In this document: positions 61,449 to 64,000 of the stretch, in pieces
Numbering within the stretch: position 1 is the first letter of the stretch
Layout: each line of letters opens with the position of its first letter
Assembly: GCA_019914945.1 (NCBI GenBank)
Contig: CM034099.1
Location: forward strand, 5,580,001-5,644,000
Source: Typha latifolia
Lineage: Eukaryota > Streptophyta > Magnoliopsida > Poales > Typhaceae
Length of the DNA: 64,000 nt
Direction: 5' to 3'
Made by a program: the position numbers and the translations under genes
Notes under the pieces: generated by a model
What the model was told of the DNA's origin: nothing
The model's database searches: none
Seen by the model: only the letters and a program-made list of their open reading frames with translations

Positions 61449-64000
61449 ATGGCGATCGATAGCACCATCCGCGTCGATCTCGAGGCGACCGGCGGCCCAT
61501 CCGCAGGTGGAGAACCTGATTCCGCCTCCTTCCAGATGAAGGTCCAGCAGTTTCATCGAGGCGGCGCCGACGGCAGGAACGGGGAAGGAGCGGACGGGGA
61601 AGGGTTTAAGCGGGAGATGAGGGATCTGGAGGATCTGCTGTCGAAGCTTAATCCGATGGCGGAGGAGTTCGTGCCGCCGTCGCATAGGTATGGCGGCGGC
61701 GGCGGTGATCTAGGGTTTTATCCCGATGGGTTTGGTGTTAATGGTAGAGTGGAGGACGATGGCGTTAATGGCGGTGGTAGTGGAAGACGGGTAGGGTTTC
61801 GACTTGGTCTGATGTGCTCTTTTATTTCTTTTGCTCCTTTTTTCGTCTTTTCGATTGTCTAAGATTTGTTTTTTTTTTTTCCTTCCCCTCTGATGGTTTA
61901 TTTAGAAGAAGAATGGATTTGGACAGGGGATTCGGCGGACGAACACCCGGACGAGCTTGGCGCAACGAGAAGAAGTGATCAGGAGGACCGTCTATGTTTC
62001 CGATATAGATCATCAGGTGAGAACTGCTTGTTTGGCTAATAGGTTAGTTATCAGGTGACGAGTGACCTGCTTAATAGGTTTATTTTTTGTAAGAGTTTTG
62101 CTTCATTTTTGTTTTGTCTTGTCTGATCGAGAGATTACATTTACAAATTCGGTGGATGCTTGCTGAGTAGAAGGGGAAAAAAGCATGTGTTTCTATCTTA
62201 TGTTGGATTTTCTTAGTGTTATACTAGTCTTTGAGTTAGAAAAATTTTGTAAGTTGGTTAATATTGTCTTTTATTCGTCTGACATGGGAATAAAAGTTAA
62301 GGGATTGATATGCATTTGCTTTGATGGAGTGGTGAGGATAATAAACTTGGGTAAGCTTAGGAAGTCATCTTTTTGAGTTTGAATAAGATCAACTGGGTGA
62401 ACTGTGAAGGATATAGAAAAGAAGTGTTGGATTTTCATGCATTGTTACGCCTGATATGAACAGCGAGGGTATTTTTTTTCACGTGTGTGTATACAATTTT
62501 TTTTAATGTACTTATGGTGGGAGAATTTACTGCATCTGATTCTTGGTGTTTAGGTTACTGAAGAACAGCTTGCGGCACTATTTATCAACTGTGGGCAGGT
62601 AAATTTCCTTAAGTGTTTTTGGTTTTATTAATTGGACTTGGTGAATTCAACCTTTATTCTTGCCTAAATCCTTGAAGGTTGTTGATTGTCGTGTGTGTGG
62701 GGACCCAAAATCTGTTCTCCGTTTTGCATTCATAGAGTTCACTGATGAGGGTAACTTTCCGGGAAACATATTTTACATATGCTCATCAGCATCAGATTTT
62801 ATTTTTGAAATATAGTAATTTGCTTTTGTCATATCTTGTTCAAATTCAGAGGGTGCAAGAGCTGCTTTAAATCTGTCAGGAACTGTTCTTGGATACTATC
62901 CAGTAAGGGTACTTCCTTCAAAAACTGCTATTGCACCTGTCAACCCATCATTTTTGCCTAGGGTAAGTGCAGTTTGTTTATCAAACTCGGGAATTTATTA
63001 AGGTGTACATTTGAAGAAAATAAATGTAACACTGCCAGTAACTGAGTGTCTTTTGTGTGATCCCTAACTAGTTATTTACTGTTTCCTTCAGTCTGAGGAT
63101 GAACGGGAGATGTGTGCCAGGACAATTTATTGCACAAATATTGACAAGAAGGTGAGCTTAAACTGTATTATGCCCTTGTGCATTCTCGGTAGTCACTATC
63201 ATAGCTTTCTTATTGATGGATTATTTGGTGCAGGTTTCTCAAGCAGATCTCAGACTCTTCTTTGAGTCGATATGTGGAGAAGTTTGTCCTTTATCTGTTT
63301 AAAGTTTGTCTATATTCGATGGGAGTTTTATGTGGGCGTTAAATGCATATATTTATATCATATATTTCTTTTCTGATCTAGGTGTACCGCTTGCGATTGC
63401 TTGGGGACTATCAACATTCCACTCGCATTGCTTTCGTCGAGTTTGTAATGGTTAGTAGGCTTGGTTTTATGCTCTTATGCTGAAACAGTCCGTTTTTCTA
63501 AATTCTCTATTATATATATATGCTGTAAGTTTGAATATTGTCTTATTGGTCAATAAATTTCTGGTTTGGCTGAGAATATCTCATATAGAAAGTTATGTTA
63601 CTGGCTGCACTAAGTATGACATAATCTAATCTCTGTAAAAAAATATGAAGTTCTAAAGTATGATTATGTATTTGTATACAGAACAAGGCATGCCATTATT
63701 CTTTGAGTTCCTATCAGATGCTAACAATGTACTGAACTACTGGCTCATGATAATCTACATCACTACATGCCTTTTCATCTTTTCCTTTTTCTACTTTTAC
63801 AATTTGATGAAGTCTTGTTGCAACTTTCTTGTATATGTAAATTGTTTCAAACAATAGAAATACACAAGAAAATATTCACTGTTGCTACGTTGAAAATATT
63901 GAGCAAAATTTATATGTTATTATGTCTGTTCATTTACAGGCTTTGTGCCCTTGCATTTGAATATCTAGTGGTATCCTCTACTGGCTGAAATTATCTTTTT
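61449..64000 (+). CDS. CID8-13-type PABP-interacting RNA-binding protein (PAM2 + two RRMs), partial
   Basis: Eight exons were found: 61449-61790, 61906-62016, 62554-62598, 62678-62750, 62850-62962, 63092-63151, 63234-63281 and 63382-63450, giving 287 residues. The 3' end lies beyond the window. A PAM2 motif at 64-78 (LSKLNPMAEEFVPPS) binds the C-terminal domain of poly(A)-binding protein. A basic stretch (GIRRTNTRTSLAQREEVIRR, about 122-141) follows. RRM1 begins at RTVYVSDID (about 141) and ends near 215. RRM2 begins at RTIYCTNID (about 238) and is cut off. The protein should act on mRNA with poly(A)-binding protein. No acceptable next exon appears before 64000: the frame after the AG near 63940 stops at once. 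Confidence 0.94.

Noticed and set aside
61116..61685. 189-codon minus-strand open frame
   Set aside because: Opposite the leader and first exon of the PABP-interacting gene; Arg/Gly-rich by composition, no family.

Overview
This is nuclear DNA of a flowering plant. It has widely spaced, intron-rich genes in AT-rich intergenic DNA, and plant-specific families: a BBR/BPC factor, a group I bZIP, a LITTLE ZIPPER microprotein, a CC-NB-ARC-LRR resistance protein and a GPI-type GH17 glucanase. Several large introns hold transposon remnants. The sequence alone does not settle monocot versus dicot. Exon boundaries below were worked out by hand from GT/AG sites, reading frame and recalled family conservation; no database search was run.

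Layout, left to right. (1) 714-7184 (-): eight-exon coiled-coil protein, possibly FRIGIDA-interacting-protein-like, with a 658-bp non-autonomous hAT element in one intron and a duplicated splice donor in another. (2) 8251-9216 (-): 5'-truncated LINE with poly-A tail and 14-bp target-site duplication. (3) 10175-13824 (+): V-ATPase subunit c. (4) 15126-15635 (+): histone H3.3. (5) 16.6-22.5 kb (+): BPC GAGA-binding factor with a probable 3.6-kb 5'-UTR intron that carries a tandem repeat broken by a nested insertion. (6) 24625-27650 (+): group I bZIP with a 32-bp minisatellite in its last intron. (7) 28668-29040 (-): LITTLE ZIPPER gene with a near-consensus HD-ZIP III site beside its TATA box. 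(8) 31414-35931 (+): 812-residue helical plant protein of unknown function with one convincing and one possible U12-type intron. (9) about 36470-36741 (+): sorbitol dehydrogenase pseudogene fragment. (10) 38834-40464 (+): small, probably mitochondrial RRM protein. (11) 45069-47307 (+): ribosomal protein S13. (12) 48838-51894 (-): single-exon CNL resistance gene. (13) 54936-55554 (-): acidic ribosomal protein P1. (14) 57932-59823 (+): GH17 endo-1,3-beta-glucosidase with GPI signal. (15) 61449 to the right edge (+): CID8-13-type PABP-interacting RRM protein, cut by the window end.

The genes do not form an operon-like system. They are mostly housekeeping genes (translation, chromatin, vacuolar pH) mixed with regulators and one immune receptor. 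Shared features are telo-box motifs near the starts of H3.3, RPS13, RPP1 and the coiled-coil gene, and short-element regulatory clues near the ZPR, bZIP and BPC genes. The most interesting points are the U12-type intron, the possible HD-ZIP III/ZPR feedback site, the nested transposon history, and the duplicated splice donor that would truncate the coiled-coil protein if used.
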